From positions 6,611,822 to 6,675,821 of the forward strand of contig OU696583.1 of assembly GCA_916048095.2 (NCBI GenBank): DNA of 64,000 nt, in the 5' to 3' direction. Positions within the stretch are counted from its first letter, which is position 1. Each line of letters begins with the position of its first letter. The translations under genes were made by a program, and so were the position numbers. Shown in pieces: positions 11,005 through 24,392 of the stretch. The notes under the pieces are model-generated. The model was not told the DNA's origin. It did not search any database and saw nothing but the letters and a program-made list of their open reading frames with translations. Source of the DNA: Sacculina carcini. Lineage: Eukaryota; Arthropoda; Thecostraca; Sacculinidae.

Positions 11005-11212
11005 GGGTACCGTATAATTTATTTATACACCTGCATTCGTGTTTTCCGCTGCGCGTATTTTTGTTTTTCCGCTGTGCGTATTGTACATTTTTATGTGTTT
11101 ACCTGTATATAACGTGTGGTGTGTTGTGTGTAGTGTGTGCGTGCATGGTAATATATGCCATATTAGTGGATTAAATAAAAAAATTATTTTGTTATTGTAT
11201 GAATTTAAAATA

Positions 11213-11644
11213 CAGTCGACCCTCCAAATAACGGACCTCTAAATAGCGGAATCCTCCAAATAGCGGAATATTTCTTCGGTCCCGATTAAAAGCTTATCAA
11301 ATACGTGTTAATTGCACCTCCAAATAGCGAAATTTCTACCTCCGAATAGCGGAAAACTCCAAATAACGGACTGCTTTATTGGTACCCACTCATATAGTAC
11401 ACCTCCAAATAGCGGAAACGGGGGTAATGTGCGTTGTGAATAAATAAAAAATGGTTAATTATTATAGAAAAATTCAAACTGACAATCAATAAAGGAAGTT
11501 TATGTGAAAAATATTTCATAGAATGATTCATAGTAAGAAAGGTTGATTAGCATTGTTACATCGCACACCTCCAAATAGCGGAAACCTCTAAATAGCGGAA
11601 CTTTTTGTCGATCCCTTCGATTCCGCTATTTGGAGGGCCGACTG
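11213..11644. mobile_element. Pogo/Tigger-like MITE, 432 bp
   Basis: Ends are CAGTCGACCCTCCAAATA on the left and, inverted, CAGTCGGCCCTCCAAATA on the right, with TA on both sides (11211-11212 and 11645-11646). These are the terminal repeats and target site expected of the Tc1/mariner pogo-Tigger branch. There is no coding capacity. The motif CCTCCAAATAGCGGAA and close variants recur about ten times inside. It sits in the 3' part of the hAT relic. Confidence 0.85.
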
Positions 11645-11942
11645 TACATGGTTTTGCTTGTGTGCCATGTAACGCTAAGAGTGTTTTATTTCTGTTTATA
11701 AATGTGATTCCTACATTTGTCTTGTGTTTTGTTTCCATGCCAAAAACAGACTTTAATTTCCCTATGATAGATGAAATTCACCATTAAACTTTTTCCAATA
11801 TACATTTTTTGTTTATTTATTACTATTCATGAATTATATAAGTAAACTGGTTTGTCCACCAGAGTACTTCCAAGCGTGGGGGTAAATTGATATTACTACA
11901 AACTCCATTGGGGTAACACCCAAAAAAGTTACCCGACCCCTG

Positions 11943-12541
11943 AGATAGAGGAATATTGACCAAAATATTCGCGTTTTTAGTGCTAATTTTGCCTTTTTGA
12001 CTTTGTCATTTTGACTTCACACCGCCGTAACATTTTTTTAATACACTTTGGAAAATTAAAAATTATACTGTGCTGTAGAAAACAAATTCCCAGCATGATG
12101 GTAATCTTTATTTAGATGTGTGATGTTTAGTTGCTGAGAAATAGAGAAAAAAGTACAGAAAATCGGACGCGTCGAGCTTAAATATAATTTTGAATGTAAA
12201 CTGAAATTTTGTAATTTTTACATATTTTATATTTGATTTTTGGATATGAATTATAGCCTACCGAGTAGAACAGAATATTTTCTACACAGTGGTATAATCT
12301 GTTTGGCTGTACCATTTCTGGTTTATGAGGAGTAGATGCAGGAATATTGACCAAAATTTTCGCATTTTTCAGGGTTCATTTTGTCTTTTCACCGCGATAA
12401 CTTTTTTGGTTTTATTTTTAAAATTTTAAATTTATCCTATCGTGTAGACAAGACAATTTCCAACATAATGGTATAAATTGTTGGCGGGTACACCAAGTGG
12501 TTACCGAGTAGCAGCTTGCTGAAAATGGACCAAGGATGGTG

Positions 12542-12574
<33 letters not shown>

Positions 12575-12610
12575 CACAGACAGAGGATCTCTTTTATATA
12601 TATAGATAGA
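11943..12610 (-). mobile_element. Helitron, 5'-terminal part only
   Basis: Body modules (CACCGCCGTAAC and GGTATAA blocks) lead to ATGGACCAAGGA, a (CAGA)n run and CTCTTTTATATATATAGA, which read on the minus strand is the Helitron 5' end TCTATATATATAAAAGAG. The left side is cut by the right end of the hAT relic. The next unit's 3' end CTAG begins at 12611. Confidence 0.7.
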
Positions 12611-15067
12611 CTAGCATTAAAACCCGCCCGTTGTGCGGAGCAATTAATAACATGAAATTCATATTCAATTAATAAAAAATAGGGAACATTTAAAATAAAA
12701 TAGGGTACACTCATAAAAATATTAATCAATTGAACATTTCAAGTTCAAATATTTTTATTTCGACAAAACATTTCCCCTCAGTCCGCCTTAGTAATTTTTA
12801 CATCCGCCTGTCGTGCTGAATAATTCAGAACTCGAACACGATCCGTTCTGGATATTGAAGTCAAATCAATTGGTTTTGTGTATGAATTAATTCTACAGAG
12901 GAAATTGAACTTTATATTGTCTATAGTTGCTGCCCGCGGAGCATTTTTATTAAAAAAATACCTTTTTTTAAAGGAACCATTTGAAAAAATGAACTAAAAA
13001 ATGGAAACACTTTTTTATACCCGCCCGTCTTGCGGAACAATTCATACAATAAAATTCATATTAAATCCATAAAATATAATTAATACAAATTGAAAAGCAA
13101 AAAATTTCAGCTATGAATATCTTAACCAATAGAAATGTCTAAATGTGAATATTTTTGTTCTTATTTTGACAAATATTATCCCTCAACCCGCCTGATATAT
13201 ATATCTGCCCGTCGTGTGGTATAATTCAGAACACAAACATGAAACAAACAATTAAAGATGATGAAATCTTTTCATCAGAATGTTTCCAAACTATATTTAT
13301 TACTTAACATCATTTTACCGCTACAATATTTATTGCTAAAATTTATATATTTCCCGCTATCATTAAAACCCAATATATCCTGAGTCAAACCTACCCAACC
13401 CAACCCAACCATCCAATCTTGACCGCACTCAGCCTAGTCTGAGGTGATATAACTCATTTGTTTGTGATCACAAAATATACTGATTCGATCATAATTTGTA
13501 ATCAGAAGACTGAGATGATCTACCCCAGGGGCCCCAAACACGCGGCCCACCAATACTTTCCTCTCAACCCGCCAATATAGTATCGGAACCAAACTGTAAG
13601 GCAGCTAAATTCACATTTGATGCATAATGCGATATAATTATACACCATTTAAGTCACATTTACATTAGTGAACAATGTTATCAAAACAATGAAACCTTCT
13701 GTCATCTCTATAATTCCAGGTTAATGCTTCCGCTAAAACAGCATATTCATATAGTTGGCATTACATGATATTGCATCCCATATCCTTATGCAGCTTGAGC
13801 GTATGCGACTTGAAATTAAACCAATTAAATTACACAGTTAAATTCATTAGTTTACTTTGTTCCCAGTAGCATTTTACCCGCCCGTCGTGCGGAACGTTAT
13901 TGAGGACAATATAGCCTATATATTCAGTATATTGTAGCATTAATTAAACTGTACGCAATAAAACCACACCATCCATGCTTGGAGCTAATATGATGCATTC
14001 TTAATTGTGATTTGGCTTCATGAAATTTAATCGGTGTATATTCCTGTGTAATCGCAAGTGCGCATAATAGCTGTCAAATTGGCAACATGTCCTTTTGACT
14101 TTACACCGCCGTAACTTCCTTCAGATATACTTTGGAAAATGAAAAATTATACCGTATTGTAGAAAACAAGATTTCTAGCACGATGGTATACTTTATTTTT
14201 ATATATAACAAATAGTTACTGAGGAATAGTAGAAAAATGATTTAATTTTAGTCGCCCGGTGTTCAAGTGTAATTTTGGATGTATTTGCGAATTTTGCCAA
14301 TTTTACACGTTTTTTGTATCATTTGTGGGTATAAATTATAACTTATCTTGTAGAACACAAAATTATCTACACAATAGTATAAGTTTTATAGCTGTACCAT
14401 TGCTGGTTTATGAGGAATAGATAGGTAAATATTGACCAAAATATTCAGGTTTTTTTGCTAATTGAGCCTTTTTGCCTTTTTGTCATTTACACTTCTCACC
14501 GCCGTAACTTTTTTTAATACACTTTGGAAAATTAAAAATTATACCGTGTTGTAGCAAACAAAATTCCCAGCATGATGGTATTATTTATTTAGATGTGTGA
14601 TTATTAGTTTTTGAGAAATAGAGAAAAAAGTATAGAAAATCGGACGCGTGGAGTTTAAATAAAATTTTGAATGTAGATTGATTGTTTTCCATTTAACATG
14701 TTTTATATTTAATTTTTGGGTATAAATTATAATTCGTTGAGTAGAAGACAAAATTTTCTACACAGTGGTATAATTTTTGTAGTTGTACCATTGCTGTTTT
14801 AGGAGGAGTGGTCTTCAGAAAATTGACCAAAATTTTCGCATTTTTCAGGGTTCATTTTGTCTTTTCACCGCTATAACTTTTCTTTATATCTTTTTTGAAA
14901 TTTAAAATTTAATGTAAAGTGTAGACATGAAAATTTCCAACATGATGGTATAAATTTTTAGCGAGTACGCCGAGTGATGGCCAAGTAGCAGCTGATAGAA
15001 AATGGACCAAGGAGGGTGGGACACACACACAGACAGACGCACAGAGGATCTCTTTTATATATATAGA
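12611..15067 (-). mobile_element. Non-autonomous Helitron with both ends (2.46 kb)
   Basis: The plus strand opens with CTAGCATTAAAACCCGCCCG, i.e. on the minus strand a GC-rich hairpin followed about ten bases later by a terminal CTAG, the Helitron 3' signature. The other end is CTCTTTTATATATATAGA (minus strand TCTATATATATAAAAGAG), the 5' TC end. Between them lie the hairpin ladder (near 12623, 12801, 13020, 13205, 13877), a captured hAT-like end near 13526, and about three body modules to 14990. There is no Rep/helicase gene. The next unit's CTAG starts at 15068 with no spacer. Confidence 0.8.
13526..13560 (+). repeat. hAT-like terminal motif captured in Helitron (copy 1)
   Basis: CAGGGGCCCCAAACACGCGG resembles the CAGGGGTCCCCAAAC-type ends of vertebrate hAT/Charlie elements. 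Four more copies lie at the matching place in other Helitron units. Confidence 0.5.
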
Positions 15068-15377
15068 CTAGCATTAAAACCCGCCCGTTGTGCGGAGCAA
15101 TTCATAAAAATATTGCAAATTAAAAATAAATAAGGCAAACTCATAAAAACCTTAATCAATTAAAAAGTCTAAATTTCATTATTTTTAATTTTATTTGGAC
15201 AAAATATTTTCACTCAGCCCGCCTCATATTTAAACCCGGCCGACGTGCGGAATAATTCAGAACTCGAACACCATCCGTTATGGTTCTTGAAGTCAAATCC
15301 ATTAGTTTTGTATATGAATTCATTCTACACGGTGAAATTGAACGTTTTATTGCTGCCCGCGCGACATTTATATTTCA
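15068..15377 (-). mobile_element. Helitron 3'-end unit, 310-bp tandem copy
   Basis: Starts CTAGCATTAAAACC and repeats almost exactly as the first 310 bases of the following short Helitron, then stops at the next CTAG (15378). No 5' end is visible, so it is a 3'-terminal duplicate. Confidence 0.75.
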
Positions 15378-15826
15378 CTAGCATTAAAACCCGCCCGCTG
15401 TGCGGAGCAATTCATTGAAATATTGCAAATTAAAAACAAATAAGGCAAACTCATAAAAACCTTAATTAATTAAAAAGTCTAAATTTCATTATTTTTAATT
15501 TTATTTTGACAAAATATTTTCACTCAGCCCGCCTCATATTTAAACCCGGCCGACGTGCGGAATAATTCAGAACTCGAACACCATCCGTTCTGGTTCTTGA
15601 AGTCCAATCCATTAGTTTTGTATATGAATTCATTCTACACGGTGAAATTGAACGTTTTATTGCTGCCCGCGGGACATTTTTATTTCATAAAAATGAGCCA
15701 TCGCTTCGTATGCGTTTGAAGCCCCTGATCATTGAGCCAGCGAACCATGAACCAGCGCAATTATGTCACCTCATATTCAAGCATACATACACAGACAGAC
15801 AGATAATTTCTTCTTTATGTATATAT
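15378..15826 (-). mobile_element. Short Helitron (about 450 bp), copy 1
   Basis: The 3' end CTAGCATTAAAACCCGCCCG is on the left. On the right the minus strand reads TATATATACATAAAGAAG, then ATTATCTGTCTGTCTGTG, a 5' end distinct from that of the long units. The inner part has a GCTGCCCGCGGG motif and TTATGTCACCTCATATTC. The same short form recurs at 31457, 31904 and 32451. Confidence 0.7.
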
Positions 15827-18800
15827 ATAGCATTCAAACCCGCCCGTTGTGCGGAGCAATTCATAACATGAAATTCATATTCAATTCATAAAAAATATGG
15901 AAAAATAAGAATGAAATAGGGTACACTCATTGAAATATTCATCTATTGAAAATTATAAGTTTAATTATTTTTATTTCGACAAAATATTTCCCCTCAGTCC
16001 GCCTGAGTCATTTTTAAACCCGCCCGTCGTGCTGAATAATTCAGAACTCGAACACGATCCGTTCTGGATCTTGAAGTCAAATCCATTGGTTTTGTGTATG
16101 GATTAATTCTACAGGGTAAATTGAACGTTCTATTGTCTATAGTTGCTGCCCGCGGAGCATTTTTATTAAAAATTAATAATAATTAATAATTAATTTTTTT
16201 TATTTTTACCTTTTTTTAAATGAACCATTTGAAAAAATGAACTAAAAAATGGAAACACTTTTCTTAAACCCGCCCCTCGTGGAAAAAAATTTAGTGAAAA
16301 TTGAAAAAGAAAAACAAACCCATAGGAATGTTTAGCCAATATGAAAGTCTAAATGTGAAATTTATGTTTCAATTTAAAAAACATGTTTTTCCACAACCCG
16401 CCTCATATTTACAGCTGCCCGTCGTGCGGAATAATTCAGAACTCAAACACGAAACAAACACAAAGAAAATTGATGAAAAACGACCAACAGAAAAAGTGAA
16501 GTTTGTAAATTCTTGTTTTAATTATTGACGATGTTTTTCCCTCAACACTGCTCAAATTCACACCCGTCCTTCGTGTGTAGTAATTCAGAAGTGTAACACT
16601 ATCAAAACAATGAAACTTTCTGTCATCTCTATAATTCCAGATTTATGCGTCCGCTAAAACAGCATATTCATATAGTTGGCAATGCATGATATTACAACCC
16701 ATATCCTTATGCAACTTAAGCTTATGCAACTTGAAATTAAACCAATTATATTATACAGTAAAATTCAGTAGTTAACTTTGTTCCCAGTAGTATTTTACCC
16801 GCCCGTCGGGCGGAACAATTCATGTGTAAATATTGAGGACAATAAAGCCATTCTATTCATTATAGTGTAGCATTAATTAAACTGTACCCAATAAAACCAC
16901 ACCATCCATGCTTGGAGCTAATATGATGCATTCTTAATTGTGATTGGGCTTCAGTGAAATTTAATCGGTGTATATTCCTGTGTAATCGCAAGTGCGCATA
17001 ATAGCTGTCAAATTGGTAATATGTGCTTTTGAATTTACACCGCCGTAACTTCCTTCAGATACACTTTGGAAAATTACAAATTATACCGTATTGTAGAAAA
17101 CAAGATTTCTAGCACGATGGTATACTTTATTTTTATGTGTAACAAATATTTACTGAGAAATAGTAGAAAAATGAATATATTTTAGTCGCCCGGTGCTCAA
17201 GTGTTATTTTGGATGTAATTGAGAATTTTGCCAATTTGACACGTTTTTTGTATCATTTTTGGGTATAAATTATAACTTATATTGTAGAACACAAAATTCT
17301 CTACACAGTAGTATATTCTTGTGTAATCGCAAGTGCGTAAATTGTGATTGGACTTCAGTGAAATTTAATCAGTGTACATAAAAGCATACGCATAAAAGCT
17401 GTCAAATTGGCAACATGACATTTTGACTTTACACCGCCGTAAATTCCTTTAGATATATTTTGGAAAATTTAAAATCCTACCGTATTGTAGAAAACAAAAT
17501 CTCTAGCACGATGGTATAATTCATTTTAATTTGTGACAATTAGTTTTTGAGAAATAGGTAGAAAAATGAATTAATTTTAGTCACCCGGTGTTCAAGTGTA
17601 ATTTTGGATGTATTTGCGAATTTTGCCAATTTTACACGTGTTTTGTATCATTTGTGGGTATAAATTATAACTTATCTTGTATAACACAAAATTATCTACA
17701 CAGTAGTATATTCCTGTGTAATCGCAAGTGCGCATAATAGCTGTCAAATTGGCAATATGTCCTTTTGACTTTACACCGCCGTGACTTCCTTTAGATACAC
17801 TTTGGAAAATTACAAATTATACCGTATTGTAGAAAACAAAATTTCTAGCACGATGGTATAATTTATTTTTATGTATAACAAATAGTTACTGAGAAATATT
17901 AGAAAAATGAATTAATTTTAGTCGCCCGGTGTTCTAGTGTACTTTTGGATGTATTTGAGAATTTTGCCAATTTTACACGTTTTTTGTATCATTTGTGGGT
18001 GTAAATTATAGCTTATATTGTAGAACACAAAATTCTCTACACAGTAGTATATTCCTGTGTAATCGCAAGTGCGCATTATAGCTGTCAAATTGGCAATATG
18101 TCCGTTTGATTTTACACCCCCGTAACGTCCTTCAGATACACTTTGGAAAATTACAAATTATACCGTATTGTAGAAAACAAAATTTCTAGCACGATGGTAT
18201 AATTTATTGTAATGTGTGACAAATAGTTACGGAGAAATAGTAGAACAATGAATTAATTTTAGTCACCCGGTGTTCAAGTGTAATTTTGGATGTATTTGAG
18301 AATTTTGCTAATTTTACACGTTTTTTGTATAATTTGTGGGTATAAATTGTACCTTTTCTTGTAGAACACAAAATTATCTACACAATAGTATAAGTTTTAT
18401 AGCTGTACCATTGCTGGTTTACGAGGAATAGATAGCGGAATATTGACCAAAATATTCACGTTTTTTGTGCTAATTTTGCCTTTTTGCTTTTTTGTCATTT
18501 ACACTTCACACCGCCGTAACTTTTTTATAATACACTTTGGAAAATTAAGATTTATACCGTGCTGTAGCAAACAAAATTCTCAGCATGATGGTATTATTTA
18601 TTTAGATGTGTGATTATTAGTTTTTGAGTAATAAAGAAAAAAGTATAGAAAATTGGACGCGTGAAGTTTAATTAAAATTTTGAATGTAGATTAATTTTTC
18701 TTCCATTTTACATGTTTTATATTTAATTTTTGGGTATAAATTTTAATTTGTTGAGTAGAACAGACAATTGTCTACAGAGTGGTATAATTTTTATAGTTGT

Positions 18801-19104
18801 ACCACTGCTGGTTTAGGAGAAGTAGTCTTCAGAAAATTGACCAAAATTTTCGCATTTTTCAGGGTTCATTTTGTCTTTTCACCGCTATAACTTTTTTTAA
18901 TTTCATTTTTTAAATTTAAAATTTAATCTAAAGTGTAGACCAGAAAATTTCCAACGTGATGGTATATATTTTGAGCGGGTAGGCCAAGTGGTGGCTAAAT
19001 AATAGCTGATAGAAAATGGACCAAGGAGGGTCGAACAGACACACAGACACACACACAGTCACACACACACACACAGAGGATCTCTTTTATATATATAGAT
19101 ATAG
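15827..19104 (-). mobile_element. Helitron, expanded body (3.3 kb)
   Basis: Begins TAGCATTCAAACCCGCCCG (first base of CTAG changed), has hairpins near 15840, 16021, 16268, 16417, 16562 and 16797, then at least five body modules of about 340 bp (16900-18990). It ends with a (CACA/CAGA) run and CTCTTTTATATATATAGA. There is no coding gene; the small open frame at 16301-16528 is a by-product of the A-rich ladder. Confidence 0.75.
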
Positions 19105-19478
19105 ATATATAGATTTGAACCCGCCCGTCGTGCGGAACAATTAATAAAGTAAAATTCATATTCAATCCATAAAATAAACTGAATACAAATACAAAAGCAA
19201 AAAATTTAATCTGTATATACGTTCACCAATAAAAACTCAAAATGTGAATATTATTTTATAGACTCTAGCATTAAAACCCGCCCGTTGTGCAGAGGAATTC
19301 ATAAATAGAATTAATACTCATAAAAATTCATATTCATAAAAAATATTACAAATTAAAAAAATAAGAAAACTCATAAGTGTCCTACTCAATAGAAAAGTCC
19401 AAGTGTGAATATTTTTTTTTTTTTTTGACATAATATTTTCCCTCAACCCGCCTCATATATAAACCCACCCCGGGACAT
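19105..19478 (-). mobile_element. Helitron 3'-end ladder fragment
   Basis: Two hairpin units (near 19119 and 19277). The second has its own CTAG at 19265-19268. It is cut at the right by the 5' part of a plus-strand Helitron. Confidence 0.65.
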
Positions 19479-19494
19479 TATCCTCTGTGTGTGT

Positions 19495-19527
<33 letters not shown>

Positions 19528-22500
19528 TCTGTGTGTCTGTTCGACCCTCCTTGGTCCATTTTCTATCAGCTATTATTCAGCCACCACTCAGCCTACCCGC
19601 TAACAATTTATACCATCACGTTGGAAATTTTCTTGTCTACACTTCAAATTTAATTTTAAATTTCAAAAATTAAATCAAAAAACGTTATAGCGGTGAAAAG
19701 ACAAAATGAACCCTGAAAAATGCGAAAATTTTGGTCAATTTTCGGAAGACTACTCCTCCTAAACCAGCAATAGTACAACTATAAAAATTATACCACTGTG
19801 TATAAAATTTTCTTTTCTACTCAACGAATTATAATTTATACCCAAAAATTAGATATAAAACATGTAAAATGGAAAACAATCAATCTACATTCAAAATTTT
19901 ATTTAAACTCCACGCGTCCGATTTTCTATACTTTTTTCTCAATTTCTCAAAAACTAATAATCACACATCTAAATAAATAATACCATCATGCTGGGAATTT
20001 TGTTTGCTACAACACGGCATAATTTTTAATTTTCGAAAGTGTATTAAACAAAAGTTACGGCGGTGTGAAGTGTAAATGACAAAAAAGCAAAAAGGCAAAA
20101 TTAGCACAAAAAACGTGAATATTTTGGTCAATATTTCTCATATACGAGCTATCTATTCCTCATATACCAGCAATGGTACAGCTATAAAAATTATACTATT
20201 GTGTAGATAATTTTGTGTTCTACAAGAAAAGTTATAATTTATACCCACAAATGATACAAAAAACGTGTAAAATTGGCAAAATTCGCAAATACATCCAAAA
20301 TTACACTTGAACAACGGGCGACTAAAATTAATTCATTTTTCTACTATTTCATAGTAACTATTTGTTATACATAAAAATAAATTATACCATCGTGCTAGAA
20401 ATCTTGTTTTCTACAATACGGTATAATTTGTAATTTTCCAAAGGGTATCTGAAGGAAGTTACGGCGGTGTAAAGTCAAAAGGAAATATTGCCAATTTGAC
20501 AGCTATTATGCGCACTTGCGATTACACAGGAATATACACCGATTAAATTTCACTGAAGCCCAATCACAATTAAGAATGCATCATATTATCTCCAAGCATG
20601 GATGGTGTGGTTTTTTGCGTACAGCTTAATTAATTCTACACTATACTGAATAGAAAGTCTTTATTGTCCTCAATATTTACACATCAAATGTTCCGCACGA
20701 CGGGCGGGTAAAATGCTACTTGGAACAAAGTAAGCTACTGAATTTTACTGTGTAATTTAATTGGTTTAATTTCAAGTTGCATACGCTTAAGTTGCATAAG
20801 GATACGGGTTGTAATATCATGCAATGCCAAGTATATGCATATGCTGTTTTAGAGGAAGCATTAATCTGGAATTATAGAGATGTTTCATTGTTTTGATAGT
20901 GTTACACCTCTGAATTACTACACACGAAGGACGGGTGTGAATTTGAGTAGTGTTCAGTGAAAAACATCGTCAATAATTAAAACAAGAATTTACAAATTTG
21001 ACTTTTCTATTGGTGGTTTTTCATCAATTTTCTTTGTGTTTGTTTCGTGTTTGAGTTCTGAATTATTCCGCACGACGGGCAGCTTTGAATATGAGGCGGG
21101 TTGTGGAAAAACATGTTTTCTAAATTGAAACATAAATTTTACACTTAGACTTTTATATTAGCTAAAACTTTCCTGTGGGTTTGTTTTTCTTTTTCAATTT
21201 GCACTAATTTTTTTATGAATTGAATATTAATTATATTTTATAAACTGTTCCGCACGACGGGCGAATTGAATGTATCTATAAAGAGTGGGTTTAAATGATA
21301 GCGGGGTATATGATATTTTGCTAGCAGTAAATATTCTAGCGATAAAAGTAGGATAGCTCTTAAGCAAATGATTTTGGAGAATGATGTGAACCTTTAAATA
21401 TATTTTGCGATCTGATGATATATGTATTAGGAATAATACGTAGCAGAATATAGATTGCATAATATAATATCGGCTGTAATATCAAGGGCTGTAATATCGG
21501 TGTAATCCAAAAAATAACAACTGTATGAATATGATGCGTTAGTGGAAGCATTAACCGGGAATTATGAGATAATATGATAATGGTGTATAATTATATCGCA
21601 ATATGCAAAAAATGTGAATTTAGCTGCCTTACAGTTTGGTCCCGATACTATATTGGCGGGTTGAGAGAAAAGTATTGGTGGGCCGCGTGTTTGGGACCCC
21701 TGGGGTAGATAATCTCAGTCTTCTGATTACAAATTATGATCGCATCAGTATATTTTGTGATCACAAACTAATAAGTTAAATCACCTCAGACTAGGCTGAG
21801 AGCGGTCAAGATTGGATGATTGGGTTGGGTTGGGTAGGTTTGACTCAGGTTATATTGGGTTTTAATGATAGCGGAAAATATATAAATTTTAACAATAAAT
21901 ATTATAGCGGAAAAAGTGAAATAGTACTTAAGCAAATGATATTGGGGAATGATGTTAAGTAATATATATAGTTTGGAAACATTCTGATGAAAAGATTTCA
22001 TCATCTTTCATTGTTTGTTTCGTGTTTGTGTTCTGAATTATACCACACGACGGGCAGATTTATATATCAGGCGGGTTGAGGGATAATATTTGTCAAAATA
22101 AGAACAAAAATATTCATATTTAGACTTTTCTATTGGTTAAGATATTTATAGGTTACATTTCTTGGTTTTCAATTTTTATTCATTATATTTTATGGATTTG
22201 ATATGAATTTTATTGTATGAATTGTTCCGCACGACGGGTGGGTTTAAAAAAGTGTTTTAGATCATTTTTTCAAATGGTTCATTTAAAAAAAGGTAATTTT
22301 TTTTACAAATAAAAATGTTCTGCGGGCAGCAACTATAGACAATAGAACGTTCAATTTTCCCTGTAGAATTAATCCATACACAAAACCAATGGATTTGACT
22401 TCAAATATGAATTTTATTGTATGAATTGTTCCGCACGACGGGCGGGTTTAAAAAAGTGTTTCCATTTTTTAGTTCATTTTTTTCAAATGGTTCAGTGGTA

Positions 22501-24391
22501 GCTCCAAGCATGGATGGTGTGGTTTTATTGGGTACATTTCAATTAATGCTACACTATACTGAATAGAAAGGCTTTATTGCCCTCAATATTTACACATGAA
22601 TGGTTCCGCACGACGGGCGGGTAAAATGCTACTGGGAACAAAGTAAACTACTTAATTTTAATGTATAATTTAATTGGTTTAATTTCAAGTTGCATAAGGA
22701 TATGGGTTGTAATATCATGCAATGCCAACTATATGCATATGCTGTTTTAGCGGAAGCATTAATCTGGAATTATAGAGATGACAGAAAGTTGCATTGTTTT
22801 GATAGTGTTACACTTCTGAATTACTACACACGAAGGACGGGTGTGAATTTGAGCAGTGTTAAGGGAAAAAACTTCGTCAATAATTAAATTAAGAATTGAC
22901 ACATTAATATTTTCCCATTGGGTAAGCTTTTTGCCTTTTGATTCATTATATTTTATTAATAGTTCCGCACGACGGGCGGGTTTAAATACGAGGCTGTTTG
23001 AGGGAAAATATCTTTCAACATCTAAAATAAAAACATTCATATTTAGACTTTTCCATTGTTTAAAACTTTTTATGGTTTTACTTTTTCTTTTTTAATTTCT
23101 GATCATTTTTTATTAATTCAATATTCATTTTACTTTATTTATTGTTCTGCACAAAGGGCGGGTTTTAATGCTAGATGGTGATGTTGAGTTATAAATATAT
23201 TTTTAAGACATTATGATAAAAAAGTAGTCATTTTTCAATTGTTTTGTGTCAGAGTTCTGAATTATTCAGCACGACGGGCAGGTTTAAATAGGATTTTTTT
23301 GGGTTTACTCTTTTCTTTATTAATTCATATTTGTTTTTTCTTATGAATTGAATACAAGTTTAATAGTATGAACTGGTTCGCATGACGGGCGGGTTTACAT
23401 GCTAGAATTTTCATTTTTTTGTACGTGTTAGTGTTCTGAATTATTCCGCACGACGGGTAGGTTCAAATATGAGGTGGATTAAGGGATAATATTTTGTCAA
23501 ATTTATAATTAAAATATTCACATTTTGAGTTTTTATTGGTGAACGTATTTACAGGTTAAATTTTTTGCTTTTTAATTTTTATACAGTTTATTCTATGGAT
23601 TGAATATGCATTTAATTTTATGAATTGTTGAGCACGACGGGCGGGTTTCAATATGAGGCGGGTTAAAGGAAAATATGTTGTCAAAATAAAAATAAAAATA
23701 ATTAAGTTTAGATTTTTCAATTGAGTAAGATTTTAATGAGTATATCTTTTTTCTTTTTTAATTTGCATTATGGTTATGAATTAAACATGAATTTCATTTT
23801 ATGAATTGCTCCGCACAACTGGCGGGTTTCAATGCTAGACGGTGATGTTAAGTTATAAAAATATTTTGGAAACATTATGATGAAAAAGTGAAGTAATTTT
23901 TCATTGTTTCGTGTCTGAGTTCTGAATTATTCAGCACGACGGGCATGTATAAATATGAGGCGGTTTAGGCAAACTATTTTGTGAAAATAAATATGAAAAT
24001 ATAGAAATTTAGACTTTTCTATGGGTTTACTCCACTCTTTTTTAATTCATATTCCTTTTCTCTTATGAATTGAATACAAATTTAATAGTATGAACTGTTT
24101 CGCACGACGGGCGGGTTTACATGCTAGAATTTTCATTGTTTGTTACGTGTTTGTGTTCTGAATAATTCCGCACAATGGGTGGGTATATATATGAGGCGGG
24201 TTGAGGGAAAATATTATGTCAAAACAAAAATAAAAATATTCACACTTGGACTTTTCTATTGAGTAAGACACTTATGAGTTTTCATTTTCTTTTTTAATTT
24301 GGAATATTCTTTATGAATATGAATTTTTATTAATATTAATTCCATTTTAGTAATATTAATTCCTCCGAACAACGGGCGGGTTTTAATGCTA

Positions 24392-24392
<1 letters not shown>
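19479..24392 (+). mobile_element. Long Helitron in plus orientation (4.9 kb)
   Basis: Starts in a (TG)n run followed by CCTCCTTGGTCCATTTTC (the 5' region; the TCTATATA tip is missing), then body modules to about 20660, then about twenty hairpin repeats CCGCACGACGGGCGGG or variants from 20695 to 24372, and a final GGGCGGGTTTTAATGCTAG ending at 24392. Internal hairpin-plus-CTAG copies also occur near 23160, 23395, 23830 and 24125. A captured hAT-like end (inverted) finishes at 21702. No Rep/helicase coding was seen. Confidence 0.78.
21665..21702 (-). repeat. hAT-like terminal motif captured in Helitron (copy 2)
   Basis: Minus-strand reading CAGGGGTCCCAAACACGCGG. Same neighbours as the other four copies. 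Confidence 0.5.

Larger units (their letters stand above)
1940..11942 (+). mobile_element. Relic hAT DNA transposon carrying three later insertions
   Basis: The left end begins CAGTGGTCGGGGAAC and the right end, read on the other strand, begins CAGGGGTCGGGTAAC. These are imperfect terminal inverted repeats of hAT type, each followed by GGGGTAA/TTACCCC-rich subterminal DNA. A broken hAT transposase of the SCAND3/ZBED5 kind lies inside at 8067-9043 in the matching orientation. The flanks 1932-1939 (GTATAAAG) and 11943-11950 (AGATAGAG) agree at only five of eight positions, so the 8-bp duplication is not convincing, and one end may derive from a rearrangement. Removing the nested gypsy, short LTR element and MITE leaves about 2.4 kb. 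Confidence 0.6.

Noticed and set aside
21820-21850. Telomere-like GGTTGGGTTGGGTTGGGT run
   Set aside because: Only three to four units, recurring at the same place within each Helitron copy (also 13390, 33930, 42350, 47700); part of the element.
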